Shown here: positions 10,201 through 20,300 of the stretch, in pieces
How the letters are laid out: every line of letters begins with the position of its first letter
Numbering within the stretch: position 1 is the stretch's first letter
DNA from: Anseranas semipalmata
Lineage: Eukaryota; Chordata; Aves; Anseriformes; Anseranatidae
Direction of reading: 5' to 3'
DNA length: 64,000 bases
Assembly: GCA_013399115.1 (NCBI GenBank)
Contig: VXAA01000133.1
Location: 110,786-174,785 of the forward strand
The notes under the pieces: model-generated
Told to the model about the DNA's origin: nothing
What the model saw: only the letters and a program-made list of their open reading frames with translations
Databases searched by the model: none
Program-made: the position numbers and the translations under genes

Positions 10201-12125
10201 AGCTTGAACTCCACTACTGTGCTTGTCATGGGATTTTTATTTTTATTTCTCACTTAATGAGATCCCATGGGCAGGCAGAAAAATTGGAAGAAAGGATAGG
10301 TCTTCTAAAGGCTTGATCCATGGCAAATCGAAGTCACTGAGCATCTGTCTTCATGCACTTCATGCCAGACAGTCACTGCACAAGCTCCTGCCATCATGCC
10401 AGATCAGCCTGCTCCATGTTCCAGCATCAACCACTGACACACACCCACATGCTGTTGTGTAGCTTCCTCTGTAGGAGCAAGCGCAGCGCCCAGTGAACTG
10501 GCCGAAGTGGTTAACTAGTAGGCCCTGTAGAGTAAGTAATTATGCATATTTGATGGAGCACCACTTAGTAATTTCTGTCATTTCCTGTGGGAGTTTTTTA
10601 GTGTGACATGAATCTCCTGCCAAAAGCAGTCTGGTGATTGTGAACAAATACTGACAAAGCATCAGGAGCACCACATGCTTCTTAAAGTCTCACCACTGCT
10701 GCTCATCTTAACTCAGAGCTTGTATATCAAAAGGCAAGAGTCAACTAATGATGTGAGGAGGCCAGTCTCCTTTTGTGATCAGAAAGATCAGCTTGTTCAG
10801 GGAGCAAGCCAGAGCCTCCAGCTGTTGTCAGAAATTACTGTAGGTGCCTTGAGAGACCAGGCTCATAAACAGAAGTGCATAAATTTAGGAAATCTAAACG
10901 CATACAGGCAATAGCGGAGGACTGAGGATGTGAAAAAGAAAGCAGCAGAAAAGCACACTTGGGACCCAGGAATTCAGAAAGTAAGACTATATTCAATGAA
11001 AAGTAAGGGTCTCCTTCAATTCAGAGAGAACAGCTAACTTAATTTGTCTGTGTGTGTGTGTGTGTGTGTGTATGTGTAGGTGGCACAGTAGACATTACAG
11101 TACATGAGATCCAAGAAAACCATTACCTGAAGGAGTTACACAAGGCATCTGGAGGCGGATGGGGAGGCAACAGAGTGGATACAAACTTCAGTGCATTCCT
11201 CAAAGAAATATTTGATGATGGTGTATGGGATGAATATGTAAAGAGCCACCCTACCGAATTACAACACATGATGTACAACTTCGGTCTACAGAAATGCTCT
11301 GCTAGCAGGGAGGCAGTCTATATACATTGCTACTACAACTTGACCAGAGTGGCAGAAAGCAGGAAGAACATCTCCCAGTTCTTCAAAAAAGTAACAGGAG
11401 CTGTGTGGTGTGATGGGATGATCATGATCACGTATGAGAAAATGAAGAGCTTTTTTGAATACAGTATCGAAAATATTGTTGGTACTTTGAGGAAAATCCT
11501 TGACAAGCCTGAGATGGCCAACGTCCAGTACATTTTGCTTGTGGGAGGTTTTGCATCTAGTGTCATCCTGAGGGATGGGATCAGTCAGGCTTTTAGCAAG
11601 AAGTATAATATCCTTTGTCCAATGGAGGCCCAATCTGCCATTGCAAAAGGGGCTGTTTTATTTGGAGTCAATCCAAAAATTGTTGCCTCAAGAATCAGTG
11701 CTCGGACATATGGCCTAGAGGTATACGGGAAATTTGATGCTGCTCTCCATGACTGTAGTAAACAAATTGTCTCAAAAAGTGATGGGTTTGTTTATTGCAA
11801 AGATCTCTTCATGAAATTGGTGGAAATTGAGGAGTCAGTGAATATAAATGAAGTTGCCCAATATATTTTCCAACCAATAGAACCAGATCAGACAAGTGCA
11901 TGTTTTGCTTTCTACTCCACAGAAAAGAAGGATGCTCAGTATGTAGATGAGGAAGGGATGGAATTGCTTGGCTCATGCACAGTACCAATGCCAAACACAG
12001 AGCTGGGGAAGAAACGCAAACTGAACCTGGATATTAAATTTGGGCTTACTGAACTTAAAGCCACAGCTACTGACATTACTTCCAAACAAAGTCGGACAAT
12101 TGTGATAGATTTTTTAGCTGTGTAA
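6960..12125 (+). CDS. HSPA12A/B-like atypical heat-shock 70 kDa protein
   Basis: Four exons (6960-7241, 9355-9579, 9923-10094, 11080-12125) join in frame to 574 residues and a TAA. Family: the HSPA12 branch of the Hsp70/actin ATPase fold, which has a divergent nucleotide-binding domain and no classical substrate-binding domain. Visible motifs are the phosphate-1 loop IDFGTSYSG (residues 11-19), ITVPAIW in exon 2, KLIIALEPEAASLW in exon 3, the phosphate-2 loop DCGGGTVD (224-231) and the adenosine motif LVGGFASS (380-387). It ends TIVIDFLAV. HSPA12A and HSPA12B are about 675-686 residues. This one lacks their longer N-terminus and the insert before the phosphate-2 loop, so it is probably a separate HSPA12-like paralogue, not the orthologue of either. 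There is no signal peptide or ER-retention signal, so it is likely cytosolic. Birds and fishes carry several such genes. The ATP-binding loops look intact. Confidence 0.92.
7242..9354 (+). other. HSPA12-like intron 1
   Basis: A 2.1-kb intron with consensus ends (GTATGT, and AATTGTAG). Residues on either side align continuously with the HSPA12 family pattern, so no exon seems to be missing. ORFs inside it look like chance. Confidence 0.8.
9355..9579 (+). CDS. HSPA12-like, exon 2
   Basis: The exon holds 75 codons, phase 0 at both ends, with acceptor CAATTGTAG and donor GAG|GTAAAA. It includes the family motif WVITVPAIWN followed by RQFMRLAAKE. Confidence 0.92.
9923..10094 (+). CDS. HSPA12-like, exon 3
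   Basis: The acceptor is GTGATTTTAG and the donor is GGAG|GTAAAG. The exon encodes 57 codons plus one base. It contains EKLIIALEPEAASLWC and ends inside the phosphate-2 loop, splitting a Gly codon. The intron before it (9580-9922) is plain. Confidence 0.92.
10095..11079 (+). other. HSPA12-like intron 3
   Basis: A 985-bp intron ending in a (TG)11 run followed directly by TATGTGTAG. It lacks an ordinary polypyrimidine tract. A branch-point-like GCTAAC/CTTAAT lies about 45-50 bp upstream of the acceptor. Confidence 0.85.
11049..11070 (+). repeat. (TG)11 microsatellite at a splice acceptor
   Basis: Eleven uninterrupted TG units end nine bases before the last HSPA12-like exon. In the pre-mRNA this is a UG repeat, the preferred binding sequence of TDP-43 and CELF proteins. 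Confidence 0.95.
11080..12125 (+). CDS. HSPA12-like, exon 4 (terminal)
   Basis: This long terminal exon completes the GGGTVD loop and encodes the C-terminal 60% of the protein in one block, with LVGGFASS and the closing TIVIDFLAV, then TAA at 12123-12125. The frame is open from 11052, but the start there lies in the TG repeat and is not real. Confidence 0.93.
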
Positions 12126-12663
12126 ATGCTTGGTTCTTAGAGCAACAGGGACAACAAATTCAAGGGACAGCCTAAGTGGTAGGTACCAACTACTCTGATG
12201 GAAAAGGCAAATGGGTCATAAAGTTCATCATCGAGCCTTCGTCTCACACAAGTAAACAGTTTGCTGGTCTGATTCCCTGGCTCCTTCCATCTTGCCCTCA
12301 GCAATCACCCTTTCAGTACAACATCTCCCTGTCTGCCCTGTCTGACAGTGGGTTTATTTGCTGTTTTATCTCTTCCCCTTCTAGCTTAGCCCTGTTGCAC
12401 CTCTGAACACAATAGTCTGTATCAACAGTATAATCACCTGTACCCTGTCTGTAGTTGATACAAAGCTTCTGGACTGGTATCTAACTTCCACACCTACTAG
12501 CCCATACCTATTTCTTTTAGCCTGATTTCTTCATTCAGCCACATCCTCTCTTACTTTGATATCAGGTCTCTTTATCTGGAGTCCAGGTTTAACTCTGCCA
12601 GGGATGACATTTAAATTGATTTGAGTTTTCTTCAGAATATCACTTAGAAATACATTGTGTGCA

Positions 12664-12669
12664 ATTAAA
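12664..12669 (+). terminator. Candidate polyadenylation signal for the HSPA12-like gene
   Basis: ATTAAA, the commonest variant hexamer, 539 bp after the stop codon. No canonical AATAAA was noticed closer. Tentative. Confidence 0.35.
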
Positions 12670-13026
12670 GGGCTCTTGTCCCAGTCAAAAGTACTATGTG
12701 AAGCAGTAATTCAATGAAGTCTGGGGGCTAGTATCCAAAACCTATGTGAGTGTTGTGTTTCAGTTAAACCATTTGGTGGTTTGATCTCATTGACTGGGTA
12801 GAACTAATGCTAGATTGTAATATTACAGATATGAATACAGCTTATGCAGTTGCCAGAGCCCTTCTGTCCAGCTGTGGGTACTCCCTATGTCACTGACTTG
12901 GGCTTAATGTTTTCCATGTCCATAAAAGCTCATTTCTTTGCCTCCTGTCTAGAGCACCTGTGAGCAGGCTCAGCACAGTGTGGCCTGCATGTGTCCAAAT
13001 TTGTCCAAGAAAAGGATGTAACGCAG
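12670..13026. other. Intergenic, downstream of the HSPA12-like gene
   Basis: AT-balanced sequence before the LTR. I see nothing in it beyond the possible mRNA end. Confidence 0.5.
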
Positions 13027-13561
13027 TGTAGTGGGTCTGTCTGGGATGCAGTTAACTTTCTTCATGGCAGCCCTTATGGTGCTGTGTTTTAGATTTGTGG
13101 CCAAAACAGAGTTGCTAACACACCAAAGTTTTAGCTGTTGCTGAACATTTCTTGCACAGCAGCCTGCTCGTTTTCTCACTTTGTCCCCCCCAACAAGGAG
13201 GCTGGGGGGAGCAAGAAGATAGGCGAGGACACAGCCAGGACAGCTGACCAAACTGACCAAAGAGATGGTCCATACGTATAATGTCACACTCAGCAATGAA
13301 ACCAGGGGTGGGAGGTTCTACAAAGGAGCCGATGCTCTTCAACTGGCTGGGCATTGGGTTGCGGGTGGGATGTGGTGAGTCACTGCTTTTGCATCACTTC
13401 AGGGTTTTTTTTCTTTTTCTTCAATTATTAATCTGTCTTTAACTTGACCCATGAGTTTTTCTCACTTTTGCTCATCTGATTCCCTGCCCATCCCTCAGTG
13501 GAGAGAAAGCGAGCAAGCGACTGAGTGGGTGCTTAGCTGCTGGCTGGGTCAACCCACCACA
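13027..13561 (+). mobile_element. Avian endogenous-retrovirus solo LTR, degenerate
   Basis: The element starts TGTAGTGGGTCTG and ends GGGTCAACCCACCACA, so it has TG...CA termini. It carries phrases typical of a widespread avian ERV LTR family: GGGATGCAGTTAACTTTCTTC near the 5' end, the ACAGCTGACC...ACTGACCAAAG block in the middle, and CATGAGTTTTTCTCACTTTTGC near the 3' end. The expected TATA segment is degenerate and the middle appears shortened. Flanks CGCAG and TGCAG may be an imperfect 5-bp target duplication. No gag, pol or env coding sequence lies next to it, so this is a solo LTR. Confidence 0.78.
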
Positions 13562-14940
13562 TGCAGTCGCAGTCTGATTTATTTGAATAAATTCCTATAC
13601 TTGGAGCCCTACTGACTTTAAAAAGGTTTTGTATGAGCAGGAAGTCCTGCCTACACGGCAACAGATCCACTACCCAATCAGGCCTTAAAACTGTTATTAT
13701 CCTGTGTGTGTGCGCTGAGGGTATAGCTTCCCTGCTGAACACTGAACTGTCCCAATGCAAATACTCGGATAGTCAGATACACCGAATTAAAAATCAGCAC
13801 TGGAGTCTTTGTTAGCTGTAATGACTCTGTTAGAATCACTGATATCCATGTACTTAATGCTGTCAATCATTACAGCAGGATTCAGAGGATTAATCTGTAA
13901 ATATATGTCTCATGGTGTATAAAAGCTCAACTATTTTGAATACAATGCATGTATTTTCATGTTTAAAATCTTAAATGCACATTAAAAATACTCACAGCAG
14001 AAACCTGAGTAGGCTTCTATTGTGTCAGATGGTATTTGTCTGTAAAACACGTTAAGGGCTATTCTGGGTGGCTAAAGTCTACGTGGCTTGCACCTTCCCC
14101 ATTCCATTATTTTTGTCCCTCTTGTCCCCAGTCTGGCAGTCCTCAGTCCCCAGACTAAACCAGCTTCAAGTCCATCTGTGCCACTAGAGAGATAAATTTT
14201 AAAGCTGAGCACTCCTGATTTTTCTTACCCTTTTGAATTTGTACTTTCAACAGTGCAAAGTACAACACAGCTCCACCAAAGTCCACTAGTGCTCCCTGAA
14301 TGAAAGAGAACTGCCAGACACACCTGCAATACTAATGAAAGCAATGGGGAGGAGATTATAAGGTGCTTTCCCCTGCAGGGAAAGCTGTTTTTCACCTTTT
14401 TTTTTTTTTAATTATTTTTATTTAGGGCTGTCTTTACCATGACCATGACATTTCCATTAAGTTCAGCTTGGATGTTAGGAGGAACCCAATTCATTGGAAG
14501 AGAATTAAACCCAACAGCTGCAGGTTTGTTGCTGCCCCTACAACCTGTCCTACACCCAGGGCCTGTTAAACAGTGGCCCCACAAGAGGATTTTTCTCACA
14601 CATCCAAGTTAGGGCTGGTGAGTGCACCCTGCTTCTGGGTTTGGGCTGCATGCGGCCAGCCAGTGAGCAGAAACATCAGTCCCCCCATGGCACCATGTGC
14701 AGGGCAGTTATGGGCAGCCGGAATGGGGACCACAATCCAGCTGTGGCTGTTGGGGCACGGAGGGCAGCAGTGCAGCCCCAAGGATGCGCTTCGGTTCCAT
14801 TTTCTCTTCAGCTACTGGTTCCCTTGTGCCACTACACTCCCAGTGTCTTACTGGACATCAACGTTCCCATTATCTGGGGCAAGAGTTCTCTTGTCTTTCT
14901 AAATGCCTCAGATATTTATTGTATTTATCAAGCTGGGTAT
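13562..14940. other. Intergenic spacer
   Basis: No exon, repeat family or RNA gene was recognised. A T-run near 14398-14412 begins a short AT-rich patch. Short ORFs look random. Confidence 0.5.
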
Positions 14941-17000
14941 TAACTGCTGTTGCATAATAAATAAGGTGGCTTATTGATATTAAACATGAAACTTACATAG
15001 GAGATGACCAACTTTAAAGGAGAATCAAACACTGACAGTTTTGCAGTGCTTGTGACCTGGCCATCAACGAGCTCTGCAGGCAGAGTCACCGCTGCTGGAG
15101 CCTGAAGGAGCGGATGGCCAGAAGATAAGGTGTGCTTCTGCCACCAGCCCCGCGTACACCGCGTGGCCACAGAAGTTGCCAGCCGGCTGCTGCCTAAACC
15201 AGATGGTTTCTCAGAAACCGAAAGGGAAGCAAGCCTGCTGTGCAGACCCGCCACCGTTGTGCTGTGCTGCGCCGCAGCGGGAGGCACACCCGGTGCTTTG
15301 TGGCAGGAAGCTGGGGCAGAAGCACTGGGCCGCGAGCACCCACCCCATGCTCTGCTCTCCTCCACAGGCTGCGTGCTGTCCCCATCGGAACCCTCCCTTT
15401 TGGCCCCCGCGGCCTGGCAGCCACCACCTCCTGTGGCTCTGCCCTTGCTCCCCCCTCGGTGCCGCAGTGGCGGCAGTCGGCTCGGCTGGCCGGCGTTCCC
15501 GGTTTCCTGTTTGCCTTCACCGAGGCAGCGGTGCCGGCAGCGCTGCGTCCCCACCCCCCCACCTCCCCCCTGCCCTGGGCTCTCCTGAAATCTGGGACAT
15601 TTTTCTGAGGATTTGGGGATGAGAAAGCAGAAGGTCATGCGGCTTTGTACCAGACCACTCTTTGTCGGTGAAAAGGGAGACGGAGGGAGGGGGGGGGCCT
15701 GGTTCCAGTGAGGTCCTTTGAGCAGTGCCCAGCCCTGGCGCTGCTCCGGCACAGGCGGGCTCCCGATGTGCTTCCCTCCTCGCCCTGCACCCTCGCTCAT
15801 GTTGCAGCCCCACAGTGAGGCAGCACCACTCTTCCTGCTGCAGGAAGGCCGGGCACGGCTCCACGGGAGCCCTCCCCAAGCACAGTGGCCTGAATTTCTC
15901 ACAGAACAGACGCAGGGGCCCAGCACGCAGCAGCCAGGCACCTGTGCCATGCGGCGGGGCAGGCCAACGTACACACGGGTTACGAGGTGGAGCTGGAGCG
16001 ACCCTTCCCTTCCGCCCCACTGCTATGAATTCGTAAGGACCACAGCTCATTGCTCTCACCTCCACCAGGACAGAGGAAAGGAAAAGCACGGGGTATGAGG
16101 TGGAAGAGTTCAGAAATATGCTACAAAGGCCTTGGGGTTGGCCTCTACCTTGCTGCTGTGTTAAGCACCTGTGCTTTCTCTCTCTCGGCATTGGAAATAC
16201 CTCCTCAGCAGAGGCGGCACACACCTCCACCAAGAGGTCTCTGTGAGGTTGCAACCACCCCTTTCCATCTGCCCAGGGTACCAGGCTGGCTTTGCTCGCT
16301 GTGCCACATTTTCCTCCCTCGCGCCCGCTCCTTCCCTCCTCCAAGCCATCCCAAACAATAAGAGGTTTTGTCTCCGCTCAGCATCCAGCAGCGGCGGTTC
16401 CTCAAGCCCCTAAGCTCTATGTTGTGCGCGCGCCCTGGACTTAACCAGCACATTCCTGCCAGAGGTTAAGCCTGGGTGCCGCGTGGATAATCTGAACTTT
16501 TTTTTCCTCCTGCTCCTCCAAGTGACTGTGACAATAACGGGCCCGTGTGCACTGGCCGTTCTCCTGCCCCTTATCTCTTCTGTCCGTGGTTGCTTTGTCA
16601 CCACCCCCCACACATCGGTATCATTCGGCGCTGGTGGTGTCTCCCACCCGCCTGGTCCCGACGCTGTCAGCAGCCGAAGCGTGAGCCCCAGCAGACCAGA
16701 GGGCTGCAAGGAAAGCAGTGGCCGTGGCATGAGAGCGGAGCTGGAGCGAGCTGCCGGATCTGGAGAAGGGATCTTTGGACTGCAGGAGCAAGAAGGGCTG
16801 GAGGCTGGGATGGCAGGGCACCACAGTGCCCCGGGCACAGCAATGCTTTGGGGAACAAAGCAGGAAATCAGTGCTCAGGCAAGGATGGCAGTCAGGAAAG
16901 AGAAGCCAAGCACTGGCCTTGGCAGGGGGTAGCAGGAGAGGAGAAATGACCTTATTCTTCCCCACTGAAAATCCTCTTTTTCCCCTTCTCTCCTAGACAT
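14941..17000. other. GC-rich intergenic block with overlapping chance ORFs
   Basis: About 2 kb of GC-rich sequence upstream of globin E. Minus-strand ORFs of 344 codons (14940-15974) and 275 codons (15517-16344) overlap plus-strand ORFs of 103-152 codons in several frames. The translations are low-complexity Pro/Gly/Ser/Arg/Cys without domains, the usual result of few stop codons in GC-rich DNA. It may contain distal regulatory sequence for the globin. Confidence 0.5.
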
Positions 17001-17074
17001 CAAGCTCTTTGCTCTGGCACTGGACTCCAGGCAGGAGTGCTAGGCCTCCCTCCTCATGTGGTCTCTTTCTTTCC

Positions 17075-17092
17075 TGATTAAAAGTGATTAGG
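17075..17092 (+). promoter_or_regulatory. Tandem TGATTA motif upstream of globin E
   Basis: Two TGATTA copies four bases apart, about 190 bp before the ATG. On the other strand they read CTAATCA and TAATCA, close to the TAATC core bound by photoreceptor homeodomain factors OTX2/CRX. GbE is known to be an eye-expressed globin in birds. The functional link is inference. Confidence 0.35.
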
Positions 17093-17278
17093 CAGCCCTA
17101 AAGCCCGCAGAAATGTGACCGATGGGAACGGAGACAAAGAGTCCATTCAAGATCTCTTAAATCCCCAGGGCAGTATTTAGAGAGCCCTGAAGAGAGACCT
17201 GGAGCAGAACCATCCCATCACTGCCTCCCTTTTCTCCTCCCTCCTTCTGCGCCCTTCGACGCCAGCATCTCCTCCACC

Positions 17279-17373
17279 ATGTCCTTCTCTGAAGCAGAGG
17301 TGCAGAGTGCCCGTGGTGCCTGGGAGAAGATGTATGTGGATGCTGAGGACAACGGGACAGCAGTGCTGGTCAG
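17279..17373 (+). CDS. GbE: Globin E, exon 1
   Basis: ATG in CACCATGT context. The exon encodes helices A and B (31 codons plus two bases) and ends at CAG|GTAAGG. Confidence 0.92.
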
Positions 17374-20300
17374 GTAAGGAAAGAGCCCACCCCAATGCTA
17401 CCCCAGAGGGTTTAGCCAGGAATGGCAAGAAGGATGGAGTTGCCACCCAGAAGCACGTCTCAATGCGTTTGATGCAGCCCTCGCCAGGATCATTTTGGTT
17501 TGCTGTGGTTTATGCCACCTCAGGGAGGAAATAGCACAAAGGAGGGATCCATACAAAGAAAACTAAAAGGAAAGGGAGGAGGGGGCTGGAAAAGGAGGAA
17601 GAGACTGGAATGGTTTCTTCACTCTACCCTCCCAGCCCCCCAATAAAGAGTGATGTATTTAAGGTAAAGAAAATAACGTATGGTATAAAACAGAACAGAA
17701 ACAAAACATGGGCCCTATTTCTCTCTTTCCCTTTACTTCTGAACTACTTTAATGATTTTATTTTCACTTGTACATCCTCAGTACTTCTCTTGTGATTCTC
17801 CTTCAGCCTTTCCAGTCTAGAGCTCATCTGTTTCATTGTATTTTGTCCCTTCTGTGATCTTTCCTCTTCTAGTCTTTACCCTATTTTCCTCTCTTCTTCC
17901 ATAAGACACACGTTTCTTCTATTCACCTTTCACACTGGGACTTACATCACCTCCATATGCACTGGTCAACCCAAATACTCTTCCTGTGTAGCACACCTTT
18001 ACCATTGCCTTTGGTCTTCTTGTATATCCCATCTTGTGCCTGAGTAAGCCTCAACAAATATTATTCTCTGCTCTTTCCCTCTGTGGTCTACATAACCTGT
18101 GGACAGTTAGGGTCAGAAATGCAGCTATTAAATGTTAGCAGCATCCAGTGGTTTGGCTCCCCACAGTGTTTTACTGTAGAAGGTTTTGCCTTAGTGTCCT
18201 ACAGACCCAGCCCTGCCTTTAGAGAAGCTCTGGGGCCCCAGTACAAGAGACACATGGACATACTGTAGAGAGTCCAACATAGGGCCAGCAAGATGATAAA
18301 GGGATGGAACACTTCTCCTGTGAGGAGAGGCTGAGAGCTGGGACTGCTCAGCCTGGAGAAGAGAAGGCTGAGGGGGGATCTTATCCATGTCTATAAATAC
18401 CTGAAGGGAGGGTGCAGAGAGGACAGAGCCAGGCTGTTGACAGTGGTGCCCAGTGACAACACAGGAGACACTGGGCACAAACTGGGACACAGGAAGTTCC
18501 CTCTGAACATCAGGCGGCACTTCTTCACTGTGCGGGTGATGCAGCAGTGGCACAGGTTGCCCAGAGAGCTTGTGGAGGCTCCCCTCTTAGAGATCTTCAA
18601 ATGCCGCCTGGGCACAGTCCTGGGCAACCTGCTCTGGGTGGCCCTGCCTGAGCAGGGCAGTTGGACTAAATAACCTCCAGAGGTCAAACCTCAACCACTC
18701 TGTGATTCCATGAAATGCAATCTGGAATTTGCAATTGCCGTTTCAGGTGGATAGCTGTTTTATCCGACAAAGTAACCTGTTTTCTTAAGAGCTTGACCAG
18801 GGTGACTGTAATTGAGATATTATAAAAGACAATTCCTTTACAAGTGGCATTGAACTGTGTTACCTTTGAATAAATGAAATGAGCAGTACCGAGTACCCAA
18901 ACAATGATCCATCACAGACAGAAGAAAGCTCTGAGATGGAATCCAGGAAGGGGTTAACTAAGAAAGCCAATGGTTGGGTTTCTCCTTGAAAATACCCATT
19001 AAGACCACAGTAGAGACATCTGCTGTCCAGAACATCCCTGTGACTGTGCACTGTCACACTCGCCCTGCCTGAATGCGCTCCCATGTCCCTGTGGATTGTA
19101 CCTCCACCTAACACTGAGGCAGTGTTTACTTCAGAAGCAGCGGAGTAAATTCAGCACAGGGAGGGCAGGTTCTCTCAGGCAGGTAACACAGTTTCAGATG
19201 CCTTCTGGCATCAGGATGTGGAGTCCCAGTTGCACATCCTTATGAAGAAATAAGTGAAACTTGGATAGGAGCAAAAATAAAGTTGGTCAGATTGCTATGA
19301 GTGAACCTCCCAGCAGATCAGAGAATAGCAGCAGGGGCAGCAGTTTTAAGATGCAGTGAGCAAAGTGCCACAGGGGTCATGCGCAGCTGGGAAGGGCAAA
19401 GGAGAACAAAGAAATGTATGTGAAAGAGGAGTCTGTTCTAATAAAGACAAGGAAAAAGGCCAATAAAGACGTAAGACACAGCCTGGAACATAAATTCATG
19501 TCTACGTCGATGCCTCAGTCCTCAAATCAGGCCATCTCTCATTTCTCAACAGGATGTTTACTGAGCACCCAGACACCAAGTCCTACTTCGCACACTTCAA
19601 AGGCATGGGCTCCGCTGAAGAGATGAAACAGTCGGATCAGGTCAGGGGCCATGGCAAGAGGGTTTTCACCGCCATCAACGACATGGTGCAACACCTGGAC
19701 AACACTGAGGCTTTTCTTGGGATAGTGAACCCACTTGGCCAGAAACATGCCACCCAGCTCAAGATTGACCCCAAAAACTTCAGGGTGAGCTAGCAGCCAT
19801 CTTCTCAGGACATGTAGTAGTAATGGGATGATGTCTTTCCCTTGGAGGGGAAGACCTGAGGAAAACAGGCTTTGTATATGTAAATATATATAGGCTTCAG
19901 AGAGCAGAGATAGTGGAAATTGAGATGGCCAATGCTGGAAGATAGCAAGAATGAGATGTCTGGCATCTGTTGGGAAGAAGGCTATGCAGCAGTTGATGTA
20001 CAGGCAGGTCTGCTCTGGTGGGTGCCCATGAGCTGTAGCAGGTTTTCTCAGTGCAACAGGATTCTCACACACTTGTCATTTAATAACAAGACACAGAAAA
20101 GCAGCTTACACTGAACTTCAGTCCATGATGTCTATTTTTCTCTAATAACAGGAACTGAGCTTTTCCAGGACAACTAAAACAAGCTGTTATTGAGCAACAA
20201 GGGCACCAGCATTGCCATCACTAAAACACAGATAGTACATACAGGATCAAATGGCTTGCCCAAATCCACCAGAAGTCACCAGCAGAGTGCTCTTGGCTCT

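Noticed and set aside
11286..11633. 115-codon minus-strand ORF
   Set aside because: Shadow of the HSPA12-like last exon.
14940..15974. 344-codon minus-strand ORF
   Set aside because: GC-rich, low-complexity Pro/Gly/Ser/Cys translation, several overlapping ORFs on both strands, no domain or splice-supported structure.
15517..16344. 275-codon minus-strand ORF
   Set aside because: Overlaps the previous ORF and plus-strand ORFs in the same GC-rich block; composition explains the lack of stops.
18437..18673. 78-codon plus-strand ORF in globin E intron 1
   Set aside because: It is part of the CR1 3' region and not a host gene.
19539..20072. 177-codon minus-strand ORF
   Set aside because: Antisense to globin E exon 2 and its flanking intron; no domain.
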